Assembly: GCA_963969365.1 (NCBI GenBank)
Contig: OZ017751.1
Span: 2,418,001-2,482,000, forward strand
Source: Asterochloris sp. CNOR1
Taxonomy: Eukaryota; Chlorophyta; Trebouxiophyceae; Trebouxiales; Trebouxiaceae
Direction of reading: 5' to 3'
Length of the DNA stretch: 64,000 nt
Both the position numbers and the translations under genes were made by a program. How positions within the stretch are numbered: the stretch's first letter is position 1; each line of letters opens with the position of its first letter. The notes beneath the pieces were generated by a model that saw only the letters and a program-made list of their open reading frames with translations, did no database searches and was not told the DNA's origin. Below, piece after piece: positions 14,101-27,769 of this stretch.

Positions 14101-17100
14101 AAACGATGTTGCGCAGAAGGCCGGCAAGCTTCTGATGGGCAAATCATCCTCAGAATAGTCTGAATCGCTGCTCGAGCGACAGGGCCCGCTGTACCGCGAC
14201 GTGACGAGAGGAACTTGCTGGCTGGCTGCCTGCACATGCTCGGAAGCCTGTCAGCGCCTGTGTCAGCCACATTCCCTTACCTGCGACACTCTGCACGCCA
14301 CCACATGGCATGTAGCAGTGCCTGCAGATGCTCAGTTGGCCAGGCTGCCTGATCGTGAGAACCTTCCTGACTGCGGCATATACTGATGCTTCTTGAGTAC
14401 CAGCAGGGCTCCTCCACATGGCAAAGGTTGCTGCAGCTCATCAGGGTGTGCTACTAGCAGTGCCCATGTCCTCAGCAAGGGTGCTGCATCTGACTAGGCC
14501 CAGCAGGCAGCACTGCCGACCTCTCTGGCCAAATTGTGACGCAGCTCATCCGCACGCAGCGTCCTTGCCCATCCACGCCCCTCATCAAGTCCAGAATCTG
14601 AGCTGCTGTCCTCTATCTGATCCCTGCAGGCACGCTCAACAAGCTGCAGCACTGACGCTCCAGCTGGCTGGTAACTTGACGCAAATGAAAACACAGATCT
14701 TGTTGTGAGTCAGATGCAAACACAGAGCATTCCTGCCTGCTGCTTGGTCAAGGACGCTGCCTTCATGGGAGACTCACAGTGCTTCATGGGAGACTCACAG
14801 TGCGTCAGGGGATCCTGCACCTCGTGAGTCCGTCTTTGCTGCCCTTTGCTTGCCCAGGGGGCCAGAGGGCAGCCCTGAGCTGTACAACTGACGCTGCTGC
14901 CGCCTGCCGTGGGCTATCATTGCCTCAGCTCTCCTGTGCACTGCTACTGCATGCTGGCTGAGGCCCTCTTGCAAAAAGGCCAGCAGGAAATCGCCTACAC
15001 AGATTGGCATAGAGCTTTGCTGTGGGCAGGTCCATTGCTGCAGCAGTGAGGCTGTGAGTGGTTTGGTGCGGCCAGGCAGCTGCTAGTATGAGGAAAGCCA
15101 ATCAGGCTGTGCATGACACTGCAGGAGGCACTGGAAGAAGGCAGCCAGACACTAGTGAAGAGAGATTCAGTGCATGTGTAATGCTGTGCCAGATGAAGTG
15201 AGGTGACTCCAGAAACAGGGTACAGGTAGCCCACCTTGCAGGCTGCCAGCCGACTGGACAAACTGCTGTAGTACATGCTGCAGCAGCTCAACATACAGAG
15301 GTGTCGCAGGTATTTGCAGCAGCAGCATGGTCTGGCGCTCCAGGAACTCCTCAGCGGCAATGATCTTGGCTGCCCAAGGGGAGCGGACCTGCCGCAGGAC
15401 TGCCTGCAGGTACACATTGCGCTTGTCTGAGTGGCACTGCAGCTCCAACTTGGTCAAGGGCGGTGTGTGGCACAGCTGCGGCTAACCTTAAAGGGCAGGC
15501 AGGGCCAAGCGGACTGTGTCCTCCAGGCCAGTGGCCAGTGGCCAGTGGCCAGCAGCAACTCACCTGTTGTTTTTGCTGGTGGGCTCGCCATGTCAGAGAC
15601 ACAATAACATGCCACAACTCCCAGGAGTCTGACTCCTGGGAATCAAGCCACTTCTGTGGAGCTGGGGTCTGCCTCGCGTGTCGTGCCAGGAGCTGAACAT
15701 GTTTCAGACGCTCGCTGGGAGCTGGCAGCAACTGCTGCTGCCCTGCAGGTGCAATGTGCTTTCAGCAACATAGAACATGGCTAGACAACAGTCTCAAGCA
15801 ATGGGAATCTCAGGCTGTGCATGCATCAGCCAATGCTGGTGCAGCTGATTCCGTGCACCTGCCTGGTTGGAGGCATGCTGGCATGGATGTGTGCATTCAC
15901 AATGCCTTGCAGCGCTACAGCTGCTGCATGGGCATATATGCAGTTGAAAAATTGCAGAATGCAGGACTGGGGTTGACATGTTGGCAATCGCACAGCCCGA
16001 ACCTGCTGGCTGCAAGCCTAGATCTGTTGCCTGACTGCCCACCTGTTGTTTGAGCATGCAGCCACATCCCCTGCACCTCCCGCAGGCGATCGGTCACCCG
16101 CTGCTGTGTGACATGTGTCCAAGGCACCATCCGGGGCACATCTGCCTGCAGGCTGTCCTCAGCAGCCCCATTTTCATTGGCCTCAATGTCCAGCCAGGGC
16201 GTGTAAGCATCTGGGCGGCCTTGTATGCATGAAGATATGTCGTACGACTGCAACCCAGCAAACAGCGCAGGTGCCCGCAGGTCCATGCGCCTGGAGTGGC
16301 GTGCCAGGGCTCGCCAACACCCAAAAGTGGCCCTCAGATTGGGCAAGTCCCTGCACAGCAGTAGAGCAGGCACATGCTCAGGGAGTTCTATGCCTTGCCC
16401 ACGCAGAAGAACCCCACATATTCAGGGGCAAAGGTGCAATGATCTCAGGCATGCACACATTCCAAGTGCTGGACAGCCTGGCATTGCTGCCGTCACCCTA
16501 CTTCGAGGTTGTGCTTCACATGCATTGTGAGTACCCAGCCAATACTGCTCGCAGGCAGAGGCAAGTGCAGTGCCCATTGGGTACCCTTTTCCATGTTCTG
16601 CAAATCAACAGCACAGGTGCTCTGCGATGACCGGCTGCCCCTGCTGACCTGCTGTTCACCTGGTCATTCACCAGCAGCCGCCAGCTCATCCTGCGGCGAG
16701 CCAAACCCCTCCAGGCGCGCCAGTGGCGCATGGGCACCATCCCCCTGGGCAGCCCATACAGCTCACAGGCTACATGGGCTGTGTTGCTGACGTGCTGCCA
16801 GATGCGCTGGCTTTGGGCTGCATGCACCAGATTCCCTGCCAGAACCCCCCACCGCCAGCGTCGCAGGCACAGACGCAGCATCTGGCGACGCCCCAGCCTC
16901 TGCAGCATGTGAGCAGGACTTCAGCAGACAGGACTGAACGCCAGCAGCTTCCTGGGCAGCAGCATCACGGCGCCCCAGCCTCTGCAGCATGGTGGGCAGC
17001 ACTTGTGCAGGTGGCATTGCATGCCAGCAGGCATATTGCAGCAGCAGACGTAAGCACTCCAGCCTCTGCAGCAATGCTGGCCAGTGCCCACATCTGAAGA

Positions 17101-19417
17101 CCAGACAGCAAGCTGCCGCACTAGCACAGATGCTGCAGCTTCATGTCAGCATTGAGACCCTCGATGTGACGTCCAGCAACCATGCAGATACTGCAAGGCA
17201 TACTGTTCTTGGCAGGCAAGGGCCTCCAAAAACTCTCGATGTTGCCAACGATGCTGCTGTCCACCAAGCAGGCTGTAAAGGGACAGGCAGCATGTGTTGC
17301 ATCGCTCACCCCAAGGACCGACAGGAATTGCCTGGCTCTTTGGCACTGCTGCACCACACCAGCCCAGTGCAGCAGCACATCGTGCTGCACCCAGCGCCGC
17401 AGCTTGCAGGCATAGCAGGCCGCCGTCCAGCGGCGCATGGCCACAATTGGGGCCCGCATCTGCCAGTGGGCCACTGCTGCCTGGCGTGCATGACGCTTGC
17501 TGGCGTTGTCATCAGACCGTTGCGCCCAGGCAGCCAGGCATGCCCTCTTCATCCCTGCCTGCGCTTACAGTCAGCACCTGCTTCACAGCGTGTCCGGCAA
17601 CTGCCAGCATTGACGTTAAAATGCTTTAGAGGCAGCAGGGCACCCCGTCTTGTGTTTGAGCACTGACTTTCTCATGCATGTACTGTGAGAGTGGACAGGA
17701 AGCGCTTCCCGCAAGCACAGGTACAACATGTGGTAGAAGCAGTGTATCGGCGCGAGTGGAGCGTAGCTCACTCTGTGATGGGCAGATGCTCTGTGCCGCA
17801 GTGCAGCCTTGCGCTGCTGCAGCCTGAGCCAGGTCACAAACTCCGGCAGCACCTCTGGAGGTTCAAGAACAGCCTCACCCATGCACATCGCTCTCTGAGC
17901 ATGGGTGTACAGCCTCCAGAACCTGCAGCAGGCACTCTCCCCAGTCCAACCACTGAGCACATGCTCCTGAGCAAAGCTGCCTGCTAAGTTCAGTGTGATG
18001 CAGCAATCAAATGCACAAGTGCCGCTGGGCAACTCTGTGGCTGGTAGGGGTTGACCTCGGGACAAGGCTGTGAGCGCTGCTCACCGCAGCAGTCGCGCCA
18101 ATGTTGGCACCATGTACAGCTTGTCGAACAACGCAAGCTTCTGCTCCCCCTGGGCACGGGCATGGCGCCGGATGCTGCTGATGGCGCGCCAGGCCGGCAG
18201 CAAGCGTGCTTTGAGCCTGAAGGGGACCTGCCGCCTCAGGACTTGGACCAGGGCAGGGGTGATTCTGCAGCAACCACAGGATGGTCTCGCAGGCCTGAGC
18301 AACCAGCAGCAGACAGCAAAGAGGAGTGGAGAGCTTGCACTAGGCAGGGGTCATCTTGCAGGCGGCACATGAGAGCAAACCCCAACCTGTAGGAACTCAG
18401 CCTTGACATCACACTAGCTGCACCCTCCACCTCAGGCTGGCGTGAAAGAACAGACAGGGAAGGCAGCGTGCTGTGCCTTGTGTCAGGTTGCGAGCTAAAA
18501 TCACAGGCCGCTGGGCCCCAAGCCTTTGCTACAGTGTGCCTGGCAAAGCCCCGTAGCGCCTTCCAGGAGGTGAGTGAAACCCAAGTGCAGCAGAAGTGGC
18601 TGTCTGCACACCCGACATTCTCCTTGCCAGCCTCCTGCCCCTGGGTGCACATGCGCCACAGCTTGCCGGCAGGCAGATCTGCCTCCAGGAGGGACTTCTC
18701 GATTCCCCTGGCTGCCTGCAGCAGGCACAGTGATGGCTTGAAGCATGCTGAACACCAACACACTTGCCCTGTGAAAGTGTGGGTCGTGTTTGACTGGTGT
18801 GTTGTATGCACAGCGATCAACAGAGGCAGCATTGGCCATGCACTGCCACTGCTAGCAGCTATGGGAGCACTGCCTGGCTGGGAACGAACTGTGCACTGTA
18901 ATTTCGCTGGGTGTGCAGTCCGCAATGATTGCTCTCTGCCTTGCCAGACTGCCATTGGATCAGCCTGGTGCTGGAGCATGGCAGCGCGCCACCAGAACAC
19001 ACCTTGATAAACAGCAGCCTGTGCAGTCCAGCAAACTCGCGCCAAGCAACAAAGTATGGCTGCAGCCTGAGCCGCAGCTGGCGTTGGGCCTCTGCGTGCC
19101 AGTTTGCAAAGAAAGGCGCAGCTTGTCTAAGCAAAGCCTGCCTGCGCATTCTCTGGTACCTGCATCAGGGAGAATACTGCCATACATGCTTGGGTCCGTA
19201 TTGCAGAGGGCCTCAAGCAAAGTCCAGCATACTGCTGCTCCCACCTCAAGAAGAACACTCTGGCCTGGTGACTGCGCCACCATGTCTGTATGACAAGAGC
19301 TGCACCTGGTCTGCTCAGCTGTTCCAGATAACAGATGAGCCATGCTGAGGTCTGCCGTGCAGAGAGAGGAGCCTCAGCAGGTTCTGAAGCATTTTGTGAC
19401 AGCTTCAGCCTGTGCAT
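8163..19417 (-). CDS. Very long Sfi1-like W-repeat protein (probable centrin-binding)
   Basis: Large multi-exon minus-strand coding region. The 5' half (about 14800-19417) encodes helical segments with regularly spaced Trp and basic residues: an IQ-like motif (ALVIQTWWRSHQARVFFLR), FFANWHAEAQRQLRLRLQP, YFVAWREFAG, RLLPAWRAISSIRRHA, AACLAAWAQ, AVAHWQM, AMRRWTA, LLHWAGVV, MRHWRAWRGLARRR, FGCWRALARHSRRM. This resembles Sfi1 centrin-binding repeats of centrioles and basal bodies. Clear exons include 19245-19417, 19003-19159 and the large exon 8436-10110. The 3' half is acidic/Ser-rich and low in complexity, ending in a charged coiled-coil-like stretch (RRAAKEKIKLQQQLSHQ). I join both halves because coding exons continue without a clear break, but two genes are possible. 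The start (ATG at 19417) and the stop are provisional. The IFT57 neighbour fits a ciliary role. Assignment is by repeat character, not by one diagnostic domain. Confidence 0.5.
10811..11360. repeat. Degenerate tandem repeat of an exon 3' edge (period near 106 bp)
   Basis: On the minus strand, the exon end coding for QATLQALGAG with its donor (about 11321-11360) recurs in decayed form near 11181, 11083-11120, 10903-10940 and 10811-10845. The surrounding DNA is also repeated: CTGGTATGGAGGCAGCTCAT at about 11033 and CTGGTATGGAAGCTGCTCAT at about 11139 give a period near 106 bp. Confidence 0.7.
14761..14802. repeat. 21-bp perfect tandem duplication
   Basis: Two adjacent identical 21-bp units that begin CTTCATGGGAGACTC, inside an intron of the Sfi1-like gene. 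Confidence 0.85.
15526..15556. repeat. 8-bp minisatellite
   Basis: Three full GGCCAGTG units followed by a partial one, within an intron of the Sfi1-like gene. Confidence 0.85.
16870..17075. repeat. Three copies of one acceptor/exon edge
   Basis: On the minus strand the true exon starts after CTGCAG with AGGCTGGGGCGTCGCCAGAT (about 16908). The same edge recurs upstream near 16993 (AGGCTGGGGCGCCGTGATGC) and 17073 (AGGCTGGAGTGCTTACGTCT), each with its own CTGCAG acceptor. Confidence 0.75.
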
Positions 19418-20011
19418 GCTTGCCCGTCCGTGGAATTACTGATGTCACACTCAGTGTGGCTAGTTCTGATGCGGCATGGCCGACTAGTCAAACTTTTATG
19501 ATCAGCTGCCATGGCCTTGACAGGACTTATCACATCAACCATCTGTAGCTATACAAAGGGCCGACTGCTACTGAAGCCTGGCATGTAAAGTTGACCGCCA
19601 GTAGGAGTGGCTGGTCCATCAGCCTGCAGACTCATGTCTAGACAGGCACGCCAGACTTCTCCAAACAGTCTGGACTGCCAGGGGCACAGCTGCTGATTTG
19701 AGTCCCATGCCATGCAGCAATTGAGGCAGTCAGCAGATTTGGATGCCATGGCTGTGCACTCAGGTGCTGCTCAGCTGGAAGCTGCTGGGCAGCAACCATG
19801 GGCCCCAGGAGGTGCAAGGACATTGGAGGTGCGCTGCAGAGCAGCTGACACAGCCTGCACCATTGCATCACAGATGCTGCAGCCCGACGTATGCCCCCCT
19901 TGCTGCAGGCTGACTACTCTGCAGACGTCCTCATGGTGAAAGGCACCTCTTAAGGCTGCTGTCTGACGTTGTTGGTCATCTATTTCCCCCTCTGCCAAGC
20001 TGAGCTGGGTC
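19418..20011. promoter_or_regulatory. Divergent upstream region, Sfi1-like gene / IFT57
   Basis: About 590 bp lies between the provisional start of the minus-strand Sfi1-like gene and the first supported IFT57 codon. It may hold a shared bidirectional promoter and possibly a missing 5' exon of IFT57. No core promoter motif is convincing. Inferred from gene orientation only. Confidence 0.3.
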
Positions 20012-23011
20012 ATGCAGGACTTTGTGCTCGACAAGCTCAAGCTGCTCAAGTACGAGCAGGAGTTTTGCAGACAGAAGTAAGTGATTGCTGTCAAGGCTGC
20101 CCGACGCTTGAGCTTGACATTGACGAGCTGCCGTACTGCCCTGCAGGCACCGCTTGAAGCCCGTCCACCGGGCATACTTTGCGCTGCCTGCCCCTCTCAA
20201 CCAGCAGAATGAGCAGTTCTACTACTTCACGAGCCTGGTGGGTCTAGCAGGCTGGTCAGCCCGCTGGCAAATCATCAAGGTGGCACATGGGCATAGACAA
20301 TGGGTATGGCCCCGGACGGCCGGCTGAGTTGCTGCTGCACTGCACTGTGGCCACCTTACGGCAGGGAAGGCTGCAGTGTACAGCACTGAGCACATGCACT
20401 GTTCTTCTGCCTTGTTGACCTCCACGGCCATGCCTGCAGCCCACAACAGGTTCAACCACCTTTTTAGGTCCCGAATAGACTTCCAGCCTCTCCTGCTACA
20501 AGCGCAGGTGTCCTGGCTCCTCAACCTGTCTGGGCATGCCTTCCAGCCCCCGCAGCAGTATGATGACCCCAACATCACCTGCACCAACATCATGTCTGCA
20601 CTGCGGGAGGCTGGCTTTGCGCCTGCCAGCTTCCCGCCTGCCAAGCTGCGGCAGGGGCACGGGGATCCTGTCTGCGGGGTGCTCAGCGCGCTGTGTGACC
20701 TGGCTCTGGAGCGGCAGCAGTTCAAGTTCCAGGCCCCCCAGTTTCAGGAGGAGCAGTGAGCACTACCGCATATGCAGGGTCATGTTCAGCTTTGTGCAAG
20801 GTCATGTCCAGCTGCCTCAGCTTCAGGAGCACAGGCTAGACAATTCAGGGTGCAGCTTGTCTGTGGCTGGGGCATGGCCTCGCCTGCTGGTGCCCTTTCT
20901 GTCAGGCCACAAGCCGCTTGCCACAGCAACAGACGAAGGCTGCATTGTGGGCCTGTCACAGCTCCTACTGCAAGGCTGCTGTGTGTGTGCCGTTATCACC
21001 CTGTGCAGCCTGCAGGTATGTTGAGGAGGCAGAGGTAGATGATGAGGCAGAGGTCACAGCTGACATTGATGAGGAGGTGAGGCAGCAGGACATTGCTGGC
21101 TTCTCGGAAGCATGTCAGCAGGATGGGGCTGAGCAGCTGGCCATGTCGGGGTTCACATGCATTTAGAGGGGTCAAATTGGCTGTGCTGTCTGGAGCGCAT
21201 GTGAGACAAGACCATGCTGTCCTTTTCCCTGCATTTCATTGTTGTTGGCGGTGCTGCTTGTGTGCAGGCTGCTGCAACGTATTCTTCTGACGAGGAGACC
21301 TATGCTTCAACGATGGCGAGGACTGATCAGACGGGCGAAGCTTTGCAGAGGATGGCAGAGGCAGGCGCTGCACCTCAGACCAAGGTCAGGCCTGTGCAGT
21401 GTGCAGGACAGGCTGAGAGCCTCAGCTCCGCTCCACGACTCCGCTCTCTGCATGTTGGGGCCATCACAGGCCTGCTCACTTTGCCTCCACAGGGAAGGTG
21501 CATATCTGCTGTGTCAGGCCGCCTGATTCATGCTGTTTCTACTGCCCTCAGAGAAGAGTTGCATTGGATAGTGTTGAGTCAGGTTGCCTGGCTGACGCTG
21601 TTCCTACAGGTGGACCCAGCTGAGTGGAGGCTGGAGCTGGAAAGGGTGGCGCCGCGCCTCAGAATAACAATGCCGCTGGATGCAAAGGACTGGCGCTTGC
21701 ACCTGGAACAGGCGCACCAGCACAGCGAGCAGATATGCAAGCTCTGGCCGGACGGCCAGACAGCTCTACAGAAGGTCCTCACAGAGGTGTGTGGGGAGAG
21801 GTCAGGAATGCAGCCATGCTGGGCAGGCTGACTGCCACTCCGAAAGGCGGTGTGCAGGGCAGCCATTTGCAGCAGATCAAAGCCCTGATGAGAACCCAAT
21901 AGGGCTCATGGCAGACAGCTGGAGGTCAAAGCACGCAGCGTGCTTTCCCACAGATTGCAGCATTCTGACGCGCAGCATCATCTTGTTGCAGGCATCTTTG
22001 GCAGCTCAGGAGATGATGCTCTCTTGTTCTTAGCACGCAGCAGCCATAGGCTGGCAACAGCATGGCCTGATGTCACAAGACCTACACAGCACAGTGGCAT
22101 ACCCAGAGGTGCATCCCCTGGCTGCCCCTGCAGAGCTTCTCATATGCTGGGCAACCTGATCCTGCATGGTGACCTTACCAACACTGCCTAGTCGCTGCCT
22201 GTCCCTGCAGGTTACAACCACGCTGGACAAGCTGGCCATGCGCGAGCGCTTTGTCAATGCGCAGTGCGAGCACCTGATAGGGGTGTACCAGGTGGCGCGC
22301 GAGCACTTAGCTCAGCTGCAGCAGCAGTATGCTGCCAAGCAGGACGCAGCAGCTGAGACAGAGAACAAGCTGGCACAGGTCACCCGGGTGAGGAGTCAGG
22401 GATACTGTTGTGGGTGTGTATGCTGTCTGTGATTGCTGCGCAACTGAAGCTCGGCCTGTGCCAGCTCAGAGTGGCTTCTTACATGAGGCACACATGCATA
22501 CACCTTGTTTCTGCCTCAGGACACGTCACCAGCGTCACCGAGACACAGGCACAAAGAGACCCATGTCATGTTGTGCCTTTGTTTTGAGGCATGCTATGTG
22601 GTCGTTCTACCTCACACCCAGTCCACATTGCTGTGGAGCGGCCCAGGCAACAGTCCATGACCACAAGCAGTTGGTGATTGGACGGCTCATGGGGCGCAAT
22701 ACTCGCTGTAAGGCCAAAGGCGATGGGCGCCAAGGCCGACTGTGGCAACTCATTAGGAAAGAACTGTAACGGGCTGCTGATCTCACAAGTTGCTGCTCAT
22801 GATTGCGCAGGAGCTGGAGGACAGAAAGCAGGAGTTGGAGGATCGGGGCAGCAGCATCAGCAACACTTCACCCATTGTGCGCATCAAGGCAGCCATCAAG
22901 CAGCTGAAGGACGAGCTGTGCCAGATGCGTGTGCGGACTGGCGTGCTCGAGCACCAGCTGCTGCAGATCAGCTTGAAACAACGCGGCCATTTGAGCAGCA
23001 CTCTTTTATGA
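20012..23011 (+). CDS. IFT57: Intraflagellar transport protein 57 (IFT-B)
   Basis: Subunit of the IFT-B complex that moves cargo along cilia. The eight exons (20012-20076, 20147-20237, 20508-20755, 21016-21076, 21268-21384, 21610-21786, 22211-22387, 22811-23011) are in frame and give 378 residues against about 430 in human. The N-terminal calponin-homology-like region has hallmark segments: DKLKLLKYEQEF, YFALPAP, EQFYYFTSLVSWLLN, QYDDPNITCTNI, and PPAKLRQGHGDPVCGVL. An acidic linker follows, then DPAEWRLELERVAPRLRI and KDWRLHLEQAHQH, then a C-terminal coiled coil (KAAIKQLKDELCQMRVRTGV) as in animal and Chlamydomonas IFT57. The start is the first ATG (VMQDF); a short upstream exon could be missing. 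The gene is convergent with mL41. Identity is very secure. Confidence 0.93.
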
Positions 23012-23247
23012 CACCATGATTTATGCCATTGGGCAAGAGCAAGTGCCAGTGTGCAGCAGCAGTTTAGCAGACATGTTCAGCCTGGAAGGACAGTCTCCTC
23101 TGGATGGGCTCATGTTCAACTCCCTGCCTGCGTCTTCGTGGGTTTGACAGGCGCCCAAGCGATGTAAGGCCGCAGCTGCAAGATCACAAGGGCCAATGAA
23201 GTCAATGGGCAAGCACTGCACTGGCAGTCAAGATGCTAAGCTTCAGC

Positions 23248-23527
23248 TCAACTCCGCACCTTGAAATCTTTCAGATCTGGGACGACAAAGTCTGGCTGCT
23301 TCTCTGGCAACAACTTGTAGCCTGCATCAAACAGAGCACAACAGAGATGAAGTGTGAACAGGACAACTGGAGGTCTCACAAGCGCTTTGTCTCTCGCCTT
23401 TCTTAGTGTGGTGGCCAACTGAAGCTGCTCCCTTGCCCTTGTAGTAATTTCTGGGACCTCGCTTGGGGCTCAGCTGCTTCACCTTGGTGGCTCCTCTAAC
23501 TGTTGCCGCCAGCAGCTCCCTCAGCAT
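23248..23527 (-). CDS. Mitochondrial large-subunit ribosomal protein mL41
   Basis: Small mitoribosomal protein of 67 residues from two exons (23398-23527 and 23248-23321). Exon 1 carries the family signature SPKRGPRNYYKGKGAASVG followed by HHTKK. Exon 2 gives YKLLPEKQPDFVVPDLKDFK, matching the conserved VPDL.DFK end of mL41. The 76-bp intron starts with GC (AAAG|GCGAGA) and ends TGCAG. Only this GC-AG splice joins the two conserved halves in frame. The N-terminus (MLRELLAATVRGATK) is short and basic, as expected for mitochondrial import. The gene is convergent with IFT57 and divergent from the alkenal reductase, which starts about 260 bp away. Confidence 0.86.
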
Positions 23528-23785
23528 GGGGCCAAAGTCCTCCTGCCCTACTCCAGTGCCCGCCCTTGACCTGAACTTTGATCATGCATGATGTAATTAG
23601 AAATCAGGAGTTATTCCACAGCTTTGATCTTGGGAGGCAGCTTCACCTGCCAGCAGCAGCCACAACAAATTGTCACCTGAGTGGTGTTTGGGTAATGGGC
23701 TCAGCGTGCTGAATAAGCTTTTTCATTTGCTCATGGCCAGCTTCATCAGACCTCTCTGCTCTGCAGGAGGCCCTACTCAGCCAGC
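23528..23785. promoter_or_regulatory. Short divergent promoter region, mL41 / alkenal reductase
   Basis: 258 bp separates the start codons of two divergent genes, so both promoters must lie here or overlap. No TATA box or named element is convincing. Confidence 0.35.
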
Positions 23786-26684
<2,899 letters not shown>

Positions 26685-27769
26685 TGGTGTCCAGAGATAG
26701 TGACCACAGTTCAGAGACCATGCAAACTCCTGATACATGCAAGTGATTGGCTGCTCAATGAGTCTCCACTGTGTGCTTGACGCTAGGCCATGCCCTAGAC
26801 ATGTCTGCATCATGTATTGTGAAGCACATAGTGCTGCATTCCAGGCAAGTATGAAAGTTGCAAGTGTGACAGCTGTGCTGTACAGTCAGGCTGCATGCAG
26901 TGTCATCAGTCTGCACTCTGCTGGCTTGCTTTAGTAAGGGCTGCAAGACATGCTATGTGCATTTGCAAGATGGGTTCTGGCTGCTTGTCTCTTTGACCTT
27001 GCTTGCACTGAAGATTATGAGTTGCTGAGACAGCTTGTCGTTGTGGACCACAGCCAAGCTGTGCACCAAGCCTCATGTGACATCTGCTGATGCTCCTGCT
27101 GGCTGGCATGGCTATCGATCCTATGCATGCAACATAAGCTCAGAGGGTGGACTGCCCCTGGTAGGCTGTGCTGGTTTGCCATGTTCCCCGCCCAAGCGTT
27201 GCTCCCAATCCAGCCTCAGCGCAGCCCAGTGCGTCCCTGAGACTAGCAGGCCATCGGTCAGGGTGCCTCAGGGTTGCAGGCGGCTCAGTGACCACCACTC
27301 CACCGCGCAGCTCGCCAGGCATTTGTAGGAAGGCCTCCAGCCTTGAAGGCTGTAGACATCAGCTGTGGTGGCATGGCAAGGGAGGGTCACGGGGACAATG
27401 ATTCCTCAAGGGCAATCATGACTGGCATGTTAGGAAGGCACATGTACATCTCCAACTTGTCTGTCCAAGACCAGATCATGCCCTGAGTTTTCCGGAAGGA
27501 GCACGCCCCACACAGGGTCCATCTGGAATAGCTCAGGGGGCCAACTGTGTGTGTACGGCCGGATGCTACAGTGTCACATATTTATCACTGGACTCCAGGA
27601 TACTGTCAGGTCCTTACAGGATGGATACAAGCCCAAAACAGTGTCAAAAATGCAGCCTTAACGCAAGCGTGCCAATGGGCTGGCCACACCTTGAAATGTC
27701 AGGTAGGTTTCACAGATTAGGTCTAGTGTTCACAGCAGTCAGAACAACTGCCCAAGCCTGTCTGTCAGC
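26685..27769. other. Region without a recognised gene
   Basis: About 1.1 kb between the reductase stop and the proposed acetolactate synthase start. Short open frames on both strands show no conserved segment and no splice-supported exon chain. It probably holds the reductase 3' UTR and the promoter and 5' UTR of the next gene. Confidence 0.4.

Noticed and set aside
27035-27401. Overlapping open frames on both strands of 60-100 codons
   Set aside because: No conserved segment, no splice-linked partner exon, and composition like the neighbouring non-coding DNA.
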